From Clostridia bacterium DTU065 (GTDB lineage Bacteria > Bacillota > DTU065): a stretch of 48,813 bases of DNA. The notes beneath the pieces were generated by a model, which worked only from the letters and a program-made list of their open reading frames with translations, ran no database searches and had not been told where the DNA came from. This document shows, piece after piece, positions 24,575 to 33,183 of this stretch. The stretch is from the NCBI GenBank assembly GCA_001512545.1, contig LFSI01000036.1:12041-60853 (forward strand). Direction: 5' to 3'. Each line of letters begins with the position of its first letter. Position 1 is the stretch's first letter. The position numbers were made by a program, and so were the translations under genes.

Positions 24575-25430
24575 AGATTTCCAGAAGTCTATCTATGAAC
24601 TCTTTTTCCTTGTCAGACGGAGGTGTGAGCGGCAGCCTGTAGACTAGATTCTTGATGATGCCTCTGCGGTACATGGCGTATTTCACGGGGATGGGATTGG
24701 TCGTGACAAACAAACCTTCAAAAACTGGCAGAAGTTCGCGGTGCATCCTTGCAGCCCTTACCACATCTCCACTTTCAAACACATCCAGCATCTTCTTCAT
24801 TTTTGTACCGATCACATGAGAGCAAACGCTGATGACGCCGTCTCCTCCAATAGCATACATGGGAAGAAGCATGGCATCGTCTCCGGAGTAGAGGCGGAGT
24901 CTAGGAGCAGAGGTCTTGATCTTGGCCGCCTGGCTTAAGTCTCCTCCTGCTTCCTTCACAGCGACGATGTTTTCAATCTCAGAGAGTCTGGCTACTGTAG
25001 CTGCCTCCAGATTCCTCCCAGTTCTGCTAGGAACGTTGTAGAGGATACAGGGCTTATCTACCGCTTCTGCTATCGTCTTAAAGTGCTGGTAGAGGCCTTC
25101 CTGGGTAGGTCTGTTGTAGTAGGGAACAACTAGAAGCAGTCCGTCGACGAACGGGGCTGCTTTTTTCGACATTTCCACGCTAGAGCGCGTGTCGTTCCCC
25201 GACGTTCCTCCGATTACCGGCACATCAACGGCCTCTTTGACCGTCTTAAACAGTTCAAGTTTCTCTTCTGAAGTCAAAGTGGGCGACTCGCCGGTTGTGC
25301 CGGCTACAACCAAACTATCAGAACCGTTTTCAACAAGGTATTTTGCCAGTGAAGCTGCACCTTCGTAGTCTACTCTGCCATCTTCAGTAAACGGCGTGAC
25401 CATGGCTGTGATGATTTTGCCAAAATCCAT
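24573..25430 (-). CDS. dapA: 4-Hydroxy-tetrahydrodipicolinate synthase
   Basis: A 285-residue TIM-barrel aldolase that condenses pyruvate and aspartate semialdehyde, the first committed step to lysine and diaminopimelate. GTTGESPTL, the active-site Tyr in LYNVPSRTGRN, and the Schiff-base Lys in VAVKEAGGD are present. A start at 25448 would overlap the dapG stop (AATGA), but it has no SD; AAAGGGGTG lies six bases before ATG 25430 (MDFGKII), preferred. Confidence 0.97.
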   Translation of the reverse strand: MDFGKIITAMVTPFTEDGRVDYEGAASLAKYLVENGSDSLVVAGTTGESPTLTSEEKLELFKTVKEAVDVPVIGGTSGNDTRSSVEMSKKAAPFVDGLLLVVPYYNRPTQEGLYQHFKTIAEAVDKPCILYNVPSRTGRNLEAATVARLSEIENIVAVKEAGGDLSQAAKIKTSAPRLRLYSGDDAMLLPMYAIGGDGVISVCSHVIGTKMKKMLDVFESGDVVRAARMHRELLPVFEGLFVTTNPIPVKYAMYRRGIIKNLVYRLPLTPPSDKEKEFIDRLLEI

Positions 25431-25444
25431 GGAAAACACCCCTT

Positions 25445-26614
25445 TCATTTAAGTAAGAATGCTTCATGTAGTGCTCTAACTGCATCTTCCAGTTCCTCTG
25501 TTTTCACCAAACAGGAGATGCTGGTGTGGGAGTCTGCAGTCCTGATGATCTCAATGTCGTGTTTGGCAAGGGCTTCTACAACCTGCGCCATGACTCCAGG
25601 AACTCCGCGCATCCCGGCCCCTACCACAGAGACTTTAGCGAAGCCCGGTTCGATTACTGCATTTGGCAGGACTTTGCGGACTGTCTGTTCTCTGTCGGAG
25701 TCGATGGTGAAGGAAATAGACATGGGAGACACGTTGATTAGGTCGACGCTGACGTTGGCTTCAGCGACGGTTTTGAAAACTACGTCTGCTTGATTGTCCT
25801 TGATGGAAACCAGTGAGCGGGGATACGCCACAGCTACGCTAGTCACCACTTTTTTCTTTTTCAGGGGACTCGGATCCACCGGAGCGGAGACATAGGTCCC
25901 GGGCCCCTTCTCTAAAGTGCTCAAGATGCGAATAGGAATTCCCGCACTCTCCAAGATCTCTACCGCTTTGGGATGGATGACCTTTGCTCCCAGCTCTGCC
26001 ATTTCCAAAACTTCCTGGTAGGTCGCAAAGGGCACAAAGCTAGCCTCCCCATACAGAACCGGATCTGTTGTAAGGATGCCCACCACATCGGTAAAGATCT
26101 GCACCTCATCTGCACCTAGTGCCTGACCTAACACCGCTGCGGTAGTGTCGCTGCCGCCTCTGCCCAAGGTTGTAAACTCGCCGGCAAAATCTCCCTGGAA
26201 ACCAGTGACAACAGGTATAATGCCGTCTGCCAAGAGTTTTCTGATCGGCGCTACATCCACACCTGTGACTGTAGCGCTACCGTAGACGCCGTCTGTACTG
26301 ATTCCTGCTTGCGCTCCTGTGAGGGGTTTAGCCCTTCGTCCTCTGGCTTTAATAGCCTGGGCCAGAACCGCAGCAGAAATCATCTCGCCGCAGCACATAA
26401 TAAAATCCATGTCCCGATCGGAAATCTCCCCACCTTCGCTAATCAACAGCTGGCGGAGGGAATCGGTAGCATAAGGTGCACCGTTTCTTCCCATGGCAGA
26501 AACCACAACCACTGGGGTGGCAGGAGCGCTGATGATGTGATTCACAGCTGCATCTCTGCACTCTCTATCCTTCAGCGACGTGCCCCCAAACTTCATTACC
26601 AAAAGCTTTTCCAT
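25445..26614 (-). CDS. dapG: Aspartate kinase, DapG type
   Basis: A 389-residue enzyme that phosphorylates aspartate, the entry to the lysine/threonine/methionine family. The N-terminal kinase domain begins MKFGGTSLKD; GRGGSDTTAAVLG and FTDVVGILTTDP follow. Two ACT domains fill the C-terminal ~130 residues (MSISFTIDS, then KVSVVGAGMRGVPGVMAQV). The position in asd-dapG-dapA points to the Bacillus DapG isozyme, which is feedback-inhibited by diaminopimelate. ATG with GAGGTGAAGGC upstream; 9-base gap from asd. Confidence 0.95.
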   Translation of the reverse strand: MEKLLVMKFGGTSLKDRECRDAAVNHIISAPATPVVVVSAMGRNGAPYATDSLRQLLISEGGEISDRDMDFIMCCGEMISAAVLAQAIKARGRRAKPLTGAQAGISTDGVYGSATVTGVDVAPIRKLLADGIIPVVTGFQGDFAGEFTTLGRGGSDTTAAVLGQALGADEVQIFTDVVGILTTDPVLYGEASFVPFATYQEVLEMAELGAKVIHPKAVEILESAGIPIRILSTLEKGPGTYVSAPVDPSPLKKKKVVTSVAVAYPRSLVSIKDNQADVVFKTVAEANVSVDLINVSPMSISFTIDSDREQTVRKVLPNAVIEPGFAKVSVVGAGMRGVPGVMAQVVEALAKHDIEIIRTADSHTSISCLVKTEELEDAVRALHEAFLLK

Positions 26615-26623
26615 GCCTTCACC

Positions 26624-27637
26624 TCAATGTGCAAGCAAGATTTCTCCAATCTGGACTGCATTGAGTGCAGCACCTTTCCTGACCTGATCACCAACTATCC
26701 ACAAGTTCAAACCTCTGGGGTTGTGCAGATCTCTCCTAATGCGGCCGACATAAATATCGTCCTTTTTCTCTAGGAAAAGGGGCATCGGGTAGATTTGGTT
26801 TTCGATGTCATCCTGGATCTGTACCCCTTTGGCTTCTGAGAGGACCTTTCTCACCTCGTCTAAGGTGAAGTCCTTCTTCAGTTCCACATAAACCGATTCA
26901 GAGTGGCACCGCATTACCGGTACTCTAACGGTGGTTGCCGTAATGCCTAGGTCTTCCCTGTGCAGCATTTTACGGGTCTCATTTACCATTTTCCATTCCT
27001 CTTTAGTATAGCCCTCTTTGTCGAAGACGTCGATCTGAGGAATGAGGTTGTAGGCTATCCGGTAGTGCTTCGGCAGGGAAGCCACCGGAAGAACCTGAGC
27101 TTCATAGTCGGGATCTTCCACTTCGGTCCTGAGTTCTTCCATGCCTTTAACGCCTGCTCCGGATACAGCTTGGTAAGTTGAGACAATGATGCGATCTAGG
27201 CCAAAGTGCTTCTCCAAAGGCCCGAGAGCAACGGTCATGATGATCGTTGAGCAGTTAGGGTTGGCGATAATACCTTTGTGCCACTTGACATCCTCTGGAT
27301 TTACTTCAGGAACAACTAGTGGAACGTCTTTGTCCATTCGAAAAGCGGAAGTGTTGTCGATCACTACGGCACCCCGCTTTACAGCTTCATGGGCGAGCTG
27401 CTGGGACACGCTCCCACCGGCACAGAAAAACGCAATATCAATGCCGGAAAACGCTTCTGGCGTGGCCTCTTCAACTGTGAACTTGTGTCCTTTGACCTCC
27501 AAAACCTTTCCAGCGGATCTCTTTGACGCCAAAGCCCGAATCTCGCTGAATGGGAAGTTTCTCTCTATGAGCAGCTCTAGAAGCTCCTCGCCAACAGCTC
27601 CTGTTGCCCCTAAAACCGCCACTTTGACCTTTCTCAC
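26624..27637 (-). CDS. asd: Aspartate-semialdehyde dehydrogenase
   Basis: A 337-residue NADPH-dependent enzyme that reduces aspartyl phosphate to the semialdehyde. The nucleotide-binding motif is AVLGATGAVGEELLELL. The catalytic Cys is in ANPNCSTIIM, the acid/base His in VMRCHSESVYV, and the substrate region is VSTYQAVSGAG. The frame opens at TTG 27643, which is too close to AAGGAG; GTG 27637 has a nine-base spacing and is preferred. Confidence 0.96.
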   Translation of the reverse strand: MRKVKVAVLGATGAVGEELLELLIERNFPFSEIRALASKRSAGKVLEVKGHKFTVEEATPEAFSGIDIAFFCAGGSVSQQLAHEAVKRGAVVIDNTSAFRMDKDVPLVVPEVNPEDVKWHKGIIANPNCSTIIMTVALGPLEKHFGLDRIIVSTYQAVSGAGVKGMEELRTEVEDPDYEAQVLPVASLPKHYRIAYNLIPQIDVFDKEGYTKEEWKMVNETRKMLHREDLGITATTVRVPVMRCHSESVYVELKKDFTLDEVRKVLSEAKGVQIQDDIENQIYPMPLFLEKKDDIYVGRIRRDLHNPRGLNLWIVGDQVRKGAALNAVQIGEILLAH

Positions 27638-27755
27638 TTTCAATCAACTCCTTATCAGTAGGTAACTATCGTGGTATTTGCCGTTAAGCGCCACCTCAAC
27701 CGTTTCGACATCTTCTCCGGAGCCGACACATCATATGCCAAAAAGTAGATTGGAG

Positions 27756-28526
27756 TTACAGTCCTAGAACGTGCTCCAAGCCGTAGACCGGTCCGTTCAG
27801 CTTCACCACTTCTTTGATGGCCAAGATCACACCGGGCATGAAGGAAGATCTGTCCAAAGAATCGTGCCTGATTGTGAGGATCTGCCCAAGTCCGCCGAAG
27901 ATAACCTCCTGATGGGCTACCAGTCCCGGAAGGCGAACGCTGTGGATATGGATACCGTCGCGGTTCAAGCCTCTAGGACCCTCGTCGACGCCTTGCTCTT
28001 TAGCACCCATCAGCTCTGCAGTCTTTGCTGCAGTCCCCGACGGGGCATCGATCTTCTTGTCGTGGTGTAGTTCAATGATCTCAACACTAGGAAAGAACTT
28101 ATGTGCGATTTTGGCAAAGTGCATCATCAGCACTGCGCCGATAGCGAAGTTGGGAACGACCAGTACGCCAACGTTGTTTGTTACCAAAGAGCTGACGTAG
28201 CTCTCGCTGAGTCCACTGGTTCCAACGACGATGGGCTTTCCCGCTTCAACAGCAGTTGCTATGTTGCCCTTAACAGTATCAGGCCTGGTGAAGTCTACCC
28301 AAACATCGGCTTTCATTACAGCATCCTGCAGAGAACCATCTATGATCACTCCGCTTTCTCCCAAACCGGAGAGTCGACCTGCATCTTCTCCTGCAAACGC
28401 CGGATCGCAAGCGGCAGTGAGCATCAGCTCTGCATCGGAAGACACCGCTTTTATGACCTCGCGTCCCATTCGTCCGCCAGCACCAATTACACCAACTCGT
28501 AGTTTAGACAGACAAACCACCTCCAA
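27756..28526 (-). CDS. dapB: 4-Hydroxy-tetrahydrodipicolinate reductase
   Basis: Up to 256 residues; reduces the DapA product with NAD(P)H. GVIGAGGRMGREV binds the cofactor; the catalytic motif is ELHHDKKIDAPSGTA; GTSGLS and VPNFAIGAVLMMHFA are typical. It is the first gene of the operon, directly after the lysine riboswitch terminator. The start is unclear: the frame opens at TTG 28526, but GGAGGTGG overlaps the TTG and GTG candidates and is spaced eight bases from CTG 28511, so initiation at CTG is possible. Confidence 0.95.
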   Translation of the reverse strand: MEVVCLSKLRVGVIGAGGRMGREVIKAVSSDAELMLTAACDPAFAGEDAGRLSGLGESGVIIDGSLQDAVMKADVWVDFTRPDTVKGNIATAVEAGKPIVVGTSGLSESYVSSLVTNNVGVLVVPNFAIGAVLMMHFAKIAHKFFPSVEIIELHHDKKIDAPSGTAAKTAELMGAKEQGVDEGPRGLNRDGIHIHSVRLPGLVAHQEVIFGGLGQILTIRHDSLDRSSFMPGVILAIKEVVKLNGPVYGLEHVLGL

Positions 28527-28530
28527 AAAT

Positions 28531-28735
28531 GAAAAAAGCCGGCAGCTAACATGCCGACCTTAACTGGTCAAACAGGCTAGCTCATCACAATTACTTGTGA
28601 CAGTTAGGCAGTTATTCACTGGCTAACCAGCCAAAACGGTGCCCCGTCTTGACTTCGGCGGTACTCCCCTTTCCTTAGCTTCATCAGCTGCCGCTTCCCC
28701 TAAGTACTCTTGCTTACCGCGCCTCTAGCTCACTT
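28531..28735 (-). promoter_or_regulatory. Lysine riboswitch (L box)
   Basis: The minus-strand leader shows L-box conserved blocks: AGAGGCGCGGTAAGCAAGAGTA, read as AGAGGCGC and then AAGAGTA; GGAAAGGGGAGTACCGCCGAAG split as AAAGGGGA and CCGCCGAAG; and the GGCTGG segment. It ends in a terminator: GTCGGCA/TGCCGGC (plus 28552-28558 and 28538-28544) followed by six T. Lysine binding should stop transcription before dapB-asd-dapG-dapA. Confidence 0.93.
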
Positions 28736-28748
28736 ATTTATTTCGTTT

Positions 28749-28777
28749 ATTTTCCCACAGCAAGGTGCCCCTGTCAA
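28749..28777 (-). promoter_or_regulatory. Promoter of the lysine riboswitch transcript
   Basis: TTGACA (28772-28777), 17-base spacer, GAAAAT (28749-28754), a few bases before the riboswitch. Confidence 0.7.
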
Positions 28778-28884
28778 GAGCATTAACCCTATTGGATCGC
28801 GTTCAAGTTTTGTAGGGATCGCTGTAGTTCCTTGTTGAGCTGTGATTAGGTAATGAATTCGCTTCCTGGCCTCTTGATGGTAGT

Positions 28885-29139
28885 CTAGTGACGATGACAC
28901 GACCTACATAGATGTCTTAGATAGATACCTTTGTCTTCTTCCAAAATGAGTGTGCGAAGATAACTGTAGGCAGTATATGAAGTCTCGGATATTGCTGCGT
29001 TTCGCGCCAACTGCACCCGCTCATCATCAAAGAGGCATTTGCTTTTTTCTTTGGCTTCGTCAATTCTTCCATTCAAGATTAGTTCGAAAATCTCATCAAA
29101 CAATAGGTCTTCCTTCCTGCCATAGACCTCCTCCACCAT
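28885..29139 (-). CDS. Small hypothetical protein, possibly a gene remnant
   Basis: An 84-codon frame with protein-like, helical, charged composition (ELILNGRIDEAKEKSKCLF, then TSYTAYSYLRTLILEEDKG), ending in an unlikely Cys/His-rich tail (RHLCRSCHRH) that suggests a frameshifted or truncated C-terminus. A TATAAT (29207-29212) lies about 70 bases upstream, with a weak -35. The ATG at 29139 precedes the GGAGGAGG; AAGGA seven bases before TTG 29098 is an alternative start. I do not recognise the family. Confidence 0.35.
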   Translation of the reverse strand: MVEEVYGRKEDLLFDEIFELILNGRIDEAKEKSKCLFDDERVQLARNAAISETSYTAYSYLRTLILEEDKGIYLRHLCRSCHRH

Positions 29140-29351
29140 TGATTACGCAAAGGCCCCGTTCTACCAGAGCGGACCGAAAATGGCCTGGAAGTCTATTTTC
29201 ACATCTATTATACCCTGCGAAGAAGGAGGCAAACAACTTCTCGGCACCTGGGTTTGCAGGCTCCGTTCAAGAGCTCTCCATACACCAGCAAAAGGAAAAA
29301 GGCTATGCAGAAGGAGGACTTCCGAAACTGCAAACAGTCTCATGCAATACA

Positions 29352-29391
29352 AAAGCGGTGTAGAGCATCCAACTGGGTCCTACACCGCTTT
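29352..29391 (-). terminator. Terminator of tRNA-Val
   Basis: A 12-bp stem (29352-29363 with 29380-29391), 16-nt loop, T-rich on both strands. It lies 14 bases after the tRNA CCA end. Confidence 0.85.
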
Positions 29392-29405
29392 ATTAACAAA
29401 AAATA

Positions 29406-29481
29406 TGGTGGGCAATGAGGGACTCGAACCCACGACTTCTACCATGTGACGGTAGCACTCTACCAACTGAGTTAATTGCCC
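29406..29481 (-). tRNA. tRNA-Val (anticodon CAC)
   Basis: A 76-nt cloverleaf: acceptor GGGCAAT/ATTGCCC, D-arm ACTC/GAGT, anticodon stem CTACC/GGTAG with loop GTCACAT (anticodon CAC, plus 29446-29448), five-base variable region, T-arm with TTCGAGT loop, discriminator A and encoded CCA. The T-stem has one U-U mismatch (positions 50-64). It reads GUG codons. Confidence 0.95.
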
Positions 29482-29550
29482 GTAAATCTGGAGGATGCTC
29501 TGCTTTGCGGTCTTGCCGCGACCATTAATTAAGCACTCCTTCTAAACGTA

Positions 29551-29579
29551 ATTATACCGCAAACATTTCAAAATGATAA
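29551..29579 (-). promoter_or_regulatory. Promoter of tRNA-Val
   Basis: TTATCA (29574-29579), 17-base spacer, consensus TATAAT (29551-29556), about 70 bases before the tRNA. Confidence 0.65.
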
Positions 29580-29694
29580 CTACCAATTTAACGAAATTTA
29601 AAGACTTTCTTGCTACAGAAAGCCCCTCCAAAACGCAGGCCCCTGACCATCAAGTACAGCAGTGCATGCCTTTCTCGCGCTCCTCTACCGAGGC

Positions 29695-29739
29695 AAAAAA
29701 AAAGCTGAACGACCGGTGTCAAATCCAGGTCTTCAGCTT
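29695..29739 (-). terminator. Terminator of the purine operon
   Basis: AAGCTGAA plus GACC (29702-29714, one bulged C) pairs with GGTC plus TTCAGCTT (29728-29739), followed on the minus strand by nine T. It lies about 65 bases after purD. Confidence 0.9.
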
Positions 29740-29802
29740 CTTCTTTAGACATAGTTAATCGCATTTGCGCAGCGGATCCGGCCCTCGAAGCAGCCGTACC
29801 GC

Positions 29803-31053
29803 TTAGTCCGAAAGGGACCGGAAGCCGATGTCCCTACGGTAGTAGAGGTTATCGCACTGGATCTTCTCGCAGTCCGCCAGAGCCTTCTTTTGGGCTTCGC
29901 GAAGAGTCTTCCCCCTGCCCACTACGATCAAGACTCTTCCGCCGTTTGTCAGGTACTCTTTGCCGTCGAACTTGGTCCCCATGTGGTAGACCAGACCTTC
30001 AACTCTATCTAGCCCTCTGATGGGGTGACCTGTTTCGTACCGACCTGGGTAGCCCTTGCTGGCCAGAACGATCCCCACAGTGTAGGCATCGCTCCACTGG
30101 GTTTCCACCTTTCTGCCCTCAACAACGTTTAAGATCACTTCCAAAAGGTCAGTTTTGAGTCTGGGAATGACCACCTCTGCTTCGGGATCTCCGAAGCGGG
30201 CGTTGAACTCGATGACCTTAACGCCGTCTGCGGTCTTGATCAGCCCTCCGTAGAGCACGCCTTGAAACGGCACGCCCTCTTCAACAAGAGCTTTTGCCAC
30301 TGGCTTCATAATCCGCTCTAGGGCTTCATCTACATCCTCTTGGCTGATAACAGGCACGCCGCTGTAGGCTCCCATGCCGCCGGTGTTTGGCCCTTCGTCT
30401 CCATCGAAGGCCCGCTTGTGGTCCTGTGCTAAAACCATTGGATAGACGTTTTCCCGATCTACAAAGCACATAAAGGAAAACTCTACTCCCTCTAGGTACT
30501 CCTCAATGACCACAGACGCCTTGCCGAAGACGTCTTTTACCAGCATGTCGTAGAGGGTCTTTTTAGCCTGCTCCAAGGTCTCGGCAATGACCACGCCTTT
30601 CCCTGCTGCTAGGCCATCGTACTTGATAACCACAGGCAGCCGTCCTAAAGACTCGACGTAGCAGGCGGCATCCTGGTAATCGGTGAACGTCTTAAAGGCT
30701 GCGGTAGGAATGCCGTACTTTTGCATTAACTCTTTAGCAAAGCTCTTACTAGTTTCAATTCTTGCAGCTTCTTTTGTCGGCCCGAATATCTTCAATCCTG
30801 CTTCCTGAAACACGTTGACGATGCCCTTTTCCAGGGCGGCTTCAGGACCAACTATAGTCAGGTCGATGCGGTTTTCTTTGGCAAAGTCTCTCAGCTGTTC
30901 TACCTCTGTTACGGGGATAGGAACAAGCTCTGCCATTGGCCGCATACCGTCGTTTCCCGGTGCAGCGAAAACTTCAACAGATTCGGTGGATCTTTTTAGG
31001 GCATCAATTATGGCGTGGCACCTTCCGCCACTGCCAACCACTAAGACCTTCAT
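29803..31053 (-). CDS. purD: Phosphoribosylamine-glycine ligase (GARS)
   Basis: A 416-residue ATP-grasp enzyme joining phosphoribosylamine and glycine, step 2 of IMP synthesis. The N-domain starts VLVVGSGGRCHAI; the ATP-grasp core has VIKYDGLAAGKGV, QDHKRAFDGDEGPNTGGMG and IEFNARFGDPEAE. The usual GGRE(H/N) reads GGRCH here (Cys12 for Glu). The ATG overlaps the purH stop (TGATG). It is the last gene of the operon. Confidence 0.96.
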   Translation of the reverse strand: MKVLVVGSGGRCHAIIDALKRSTESVEVFAAPGNDGMRPMAELVPIPVTEVEQLRDFAKENRIDLTIVGPEAALEKGIVNVFQEAGLKIFGPTKEAARIETSKSFAKELMQKYGIPTAAFKTFTDYQDAACYVESLGRLPVVIKYDGLAAGKGVVIAETLEQAKKTLYDMLVKDVFGKASVVIEEYLEGVEFSFMCFVDRENVYPMVLAQDHKRAFDGDEGPNTGGMGAYSGVPVISQEDVDEALERIMKPVAKALVEEGVPFQGVLYGGLIKTADGVKVIEFNARFGDPEAEVVIPRLKTDLLEVILNVVEGRKVETQWSDAYTVGIVLASKGYPGRYETGHPIRGLDRVEGLVYHMGTKFDGKEYLTNGGRVLIVVGRGKTLREAQKKALADCEKIQCDNLYYRRDIGFRSLSD

Positions 31054-32618
31054 CAGTGTTTGAAGTGCCGCATGCCGGTAAAGAGCATGCTTACGCCTTT
31101 CTCGTCGCAGACTTTGATAGACTCTTCATCGCGAATGGATCCACCGGGCTGCACAATCGCAACGACGCCGTTTTCTGCTGCATATAGGGCCGTGTCGCCA
31201 AAGGGGAAGAAACCGTCGGATGCCAGAACCAGGCCTTGGGTATGTCCGGCGGCGTGGGCTTGTTCGATGGCGATCTTAGCCGAGCCAACGCGGTTCATCT
31301 GTCCTGCACCGACGCCTACAGTCTGACCGTCTTTAGCCACCACGATGGCGTTGGACTTAACGTGCTTTACGATCTTCCAGGCAAAGAACAGATCGGCAAG
31401 CTGCTCCTCTGTAGGTTTTACCTTGGTTACGGCCATCTCTGCTGATAGCTCTTTGATCTCAAGATCCTGGTCCTGAACCAGAAGACCTCCATTTACCGAG
31501 ACGTACTGCTTGCCTTCTTTAACGTCTTCCATCCTAAACTCCAGAAGGCGCAGGTTTTTCCGCTGTGCAAACGCTGCCTTGGCTTCATCAGTAAACTTGG
31601 GTGCCAAAATAACCTCCAAGAACAAACTCGTCTTTTCCTGTCCCTCTTCTGGGATAGTGTACATCATCAGCTCGGCCTCTTCTCTGCCGATCTCCTGGTT
31701 GGTTGCAACGATGCCGCCGAAGATGGACACAGGATCGGCTTTGTACGCCTTGGTCCAAGCGTCTTTCAGATCGGTGCCAATTGCAGCGCCACAGGGGTTC
31801 ATGTGCTTCATGCCAACCACAAAGGGCACATCCCGTCCGAACTCGCGTACGATGCTCAGTGCAGCGTTGGCATCCTGAATGTTGTTGTAGGAGAGCTCTT
31901 TTCCCTGAATCTGAACGGCAGTCGCCAAGCTGTAGCCGATGTCATCTGCTTCTCTGTAGAACTTAGCCTTCTGATGGGGGTTTTCGCCGTAGCGAAGGGC
32001 TTGCTTCTCTTCAAAGCGCAACCTCAGAACCTCGGGAAGACCTGCCTTCTCCCTCATGTAAGTGGAGATAGCCGCATCGTAGTCGGCTGTATGGGTAAAA
32101 GCCTTAGCGCTTAAGCGCAGCCGCGTCTCCGCGGTGGTGTTTCCGTACTCTTTGATCTCTGCCAACACCAATTTGTAATCTGTAGGATCGCAAACTACAG
32201 TAACGTACTTGTAGTTTTTCGCTGCCGAACGGAGCATGGAAGGTCCGCCGATGTCGATGTTTTCGATGGCTTCATCCATAGTTACGTCTGGTTTTGCGAT
32301 CGTCTTTACAAAAGGATACAGGTTGACGCAGACCAAATCGATGAACTCTATGTGGTTCTCCTTCAACTCCGCCAGGTGCTCCTGGTCCTCTCTCTTTGCC
32401 AGAAGGCCGCCGTGCACTTTGGGATGCAGGGTCTTTACCCTTCCGCCTAGTATCTCCGGAAATCCCGTAACATCTGTGATGTTGGTTACGGGAATACCCG
32501 CGTCTTTCAGGGCTTTCATCGTGCCGCTAGTCGAGATGATCTCAAAACCCAGCCCCACAAGCTCTCTGGCAAACTCTATAACGCCGGTCTTATCGCTAAC
32601 ACTGATTAAGGCCTTCAT
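31053..32618 (-). CDS. purH: Bifunctional AICAR formyltransferase / IMP cyclohydrolase
   Basis: A 521-residue enzyme for the last two steps to IMP. The N-terminal MGS-like cyclohydrolase part (~1-195) has ISVSDKTGVIEFA, IISTSGTMKAL and VKTLHPKVHGGLLA. The C-terminal transformylase has VGMKHMNPCGAA with the catalytic Lys-His, and SDGFFPFGD. ATG 32618 with AAAGGAG seven bases upstream; overlaps purN by 23 bases. Confidence 0.97.
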   Translation of the reverse strand: MKALISVSDKTGVIEFARELVGLGFEIISTSGTMKALKDAGIPVTNITDVTGFPEILGGRVKTLHPKVHGGLLAKREDQEHLAELKENHIEFIDLVCVNLYPFVKTIAKPDVTMDEAIENIDIGGPSMLRSAAKNYKYVTVVCDPTDYKLVLAEIKEYGNTTAETRLRLSAKAFTHTADYDAAISTYMREKAGLPEVLRLRFEEKQALRYGENPHQKAKFYREADDIGYSLATAVQIQGKELSYNNIQDANAALSIVREFGRDVPFVVGMKHMNPCGAAIGTDLKDAWTKAYKADPVSIFGGIVATNQEIGREEAELMMYTIPEEGQEKTSLFLEVILAPKFTDEAKAAFAQRKNLRLLEFRMEDVKEGKQYVSVNGGLLVQDQDLEIKELSAEMAVTKVKPTEEQLADLFFAWKIVKHVKSNAIVVAKDGQTVGVGAGQMNRVGSAKIAIEQAHAAGHTQGLVLASDGFFPFGDTALYAAENGVVAIVQPGGSIRDEESIKVCDEKGVSMLFTGMRHFKH

Positions 32619-33183
32619 TTTCCCACTCCTTTACCAGTTTCTCGATTGTCTCTGGATACAGCTGATGTTCGATCTGGTGAATCAGTCCCTCCAGTTCCTC
32701 AAGACTTTCACCATGGTATTCGATGGCTCTCTGAGCGATGATCTTTCCTCCATCTACCTCCGGCGACACGTAGTGAACGGTGACGCCGAAGACCTTGACC
32801 CCATACTCAAAAGCATCTTTGATGCCGTTTTTCCCTTTGAATGCTGGAAGCAGCGACGGATGGATGTTGATAATCCTCTTAGCATAAGCATCAAGAAGAG
32901 TGCTTCCTACGATCCGCATGTAGCCCGCAAGGCAGACGAGGTCGATCTGGTGAAGCTGCAGCTGCTGCAAAATCTCCCGCTCATAGTGCTCTTTGCTTTC
33001 GTAGTCTTTTGGGTTGAAGACAAAAACCTGTCTCCCATACTTTTTCGCGCGCTCTAGGACATACGCTTTCGGGTTGTCGCAGACGAGAAGCTCTACCCGG
33101 CAGTACCTGTGGTTTTCAAACGCTTTTTCAATGGCCTCGTAGTTTGAGCCATTGCCCGATGCAAACACCGCTATGCGCTTCAT
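32596..33183 (-). CDS. purN: Phosphoribosylglycinamide formyltransferase (GART, PurN)
   Basis: A 195-residue enzyme that transfers formyl from 10-formyl-tetrahydrofolate to GAR. GNGSNYEAI binds phosphate; the catalytic Asn-His pair is in INIHPSLLPAFKG and the Asp in VHYVSPEVDGG. Overlaps the purM stop by four bases (ATGA). No formate-dependent PurT is present in the window, so folate-dependent formylation is expected. Confidence 0.97.
   Translation of the reverse strand: MKRIAVFASGNGSNYEAIEKAFENHRYCRVELLVCDNPKAYVLERAKKYGRQVFVFNPKDYESKEHYEREILQQLQLHQIDLVCLAGYMRIVGSTLLDAYAKRIINIHPSLLPAFKGKNGIKDAFEYGVKVFGVTVHYVSPEVDGGKIIAQRAIEYHGESLEELEGLIHQIEHQLYPETIEKLVKEWENEGLNQC

Noticed and set aside
29180-29449. 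89-codon plus frame running into tRNA-Val
   Set aside because: Overlaps the antisense of a clear tRNA and its terminator.
32236-33057. 273-codon plus frame opposite purH/purN
   Set aside because: Shadow of two overlapping conserved genes.
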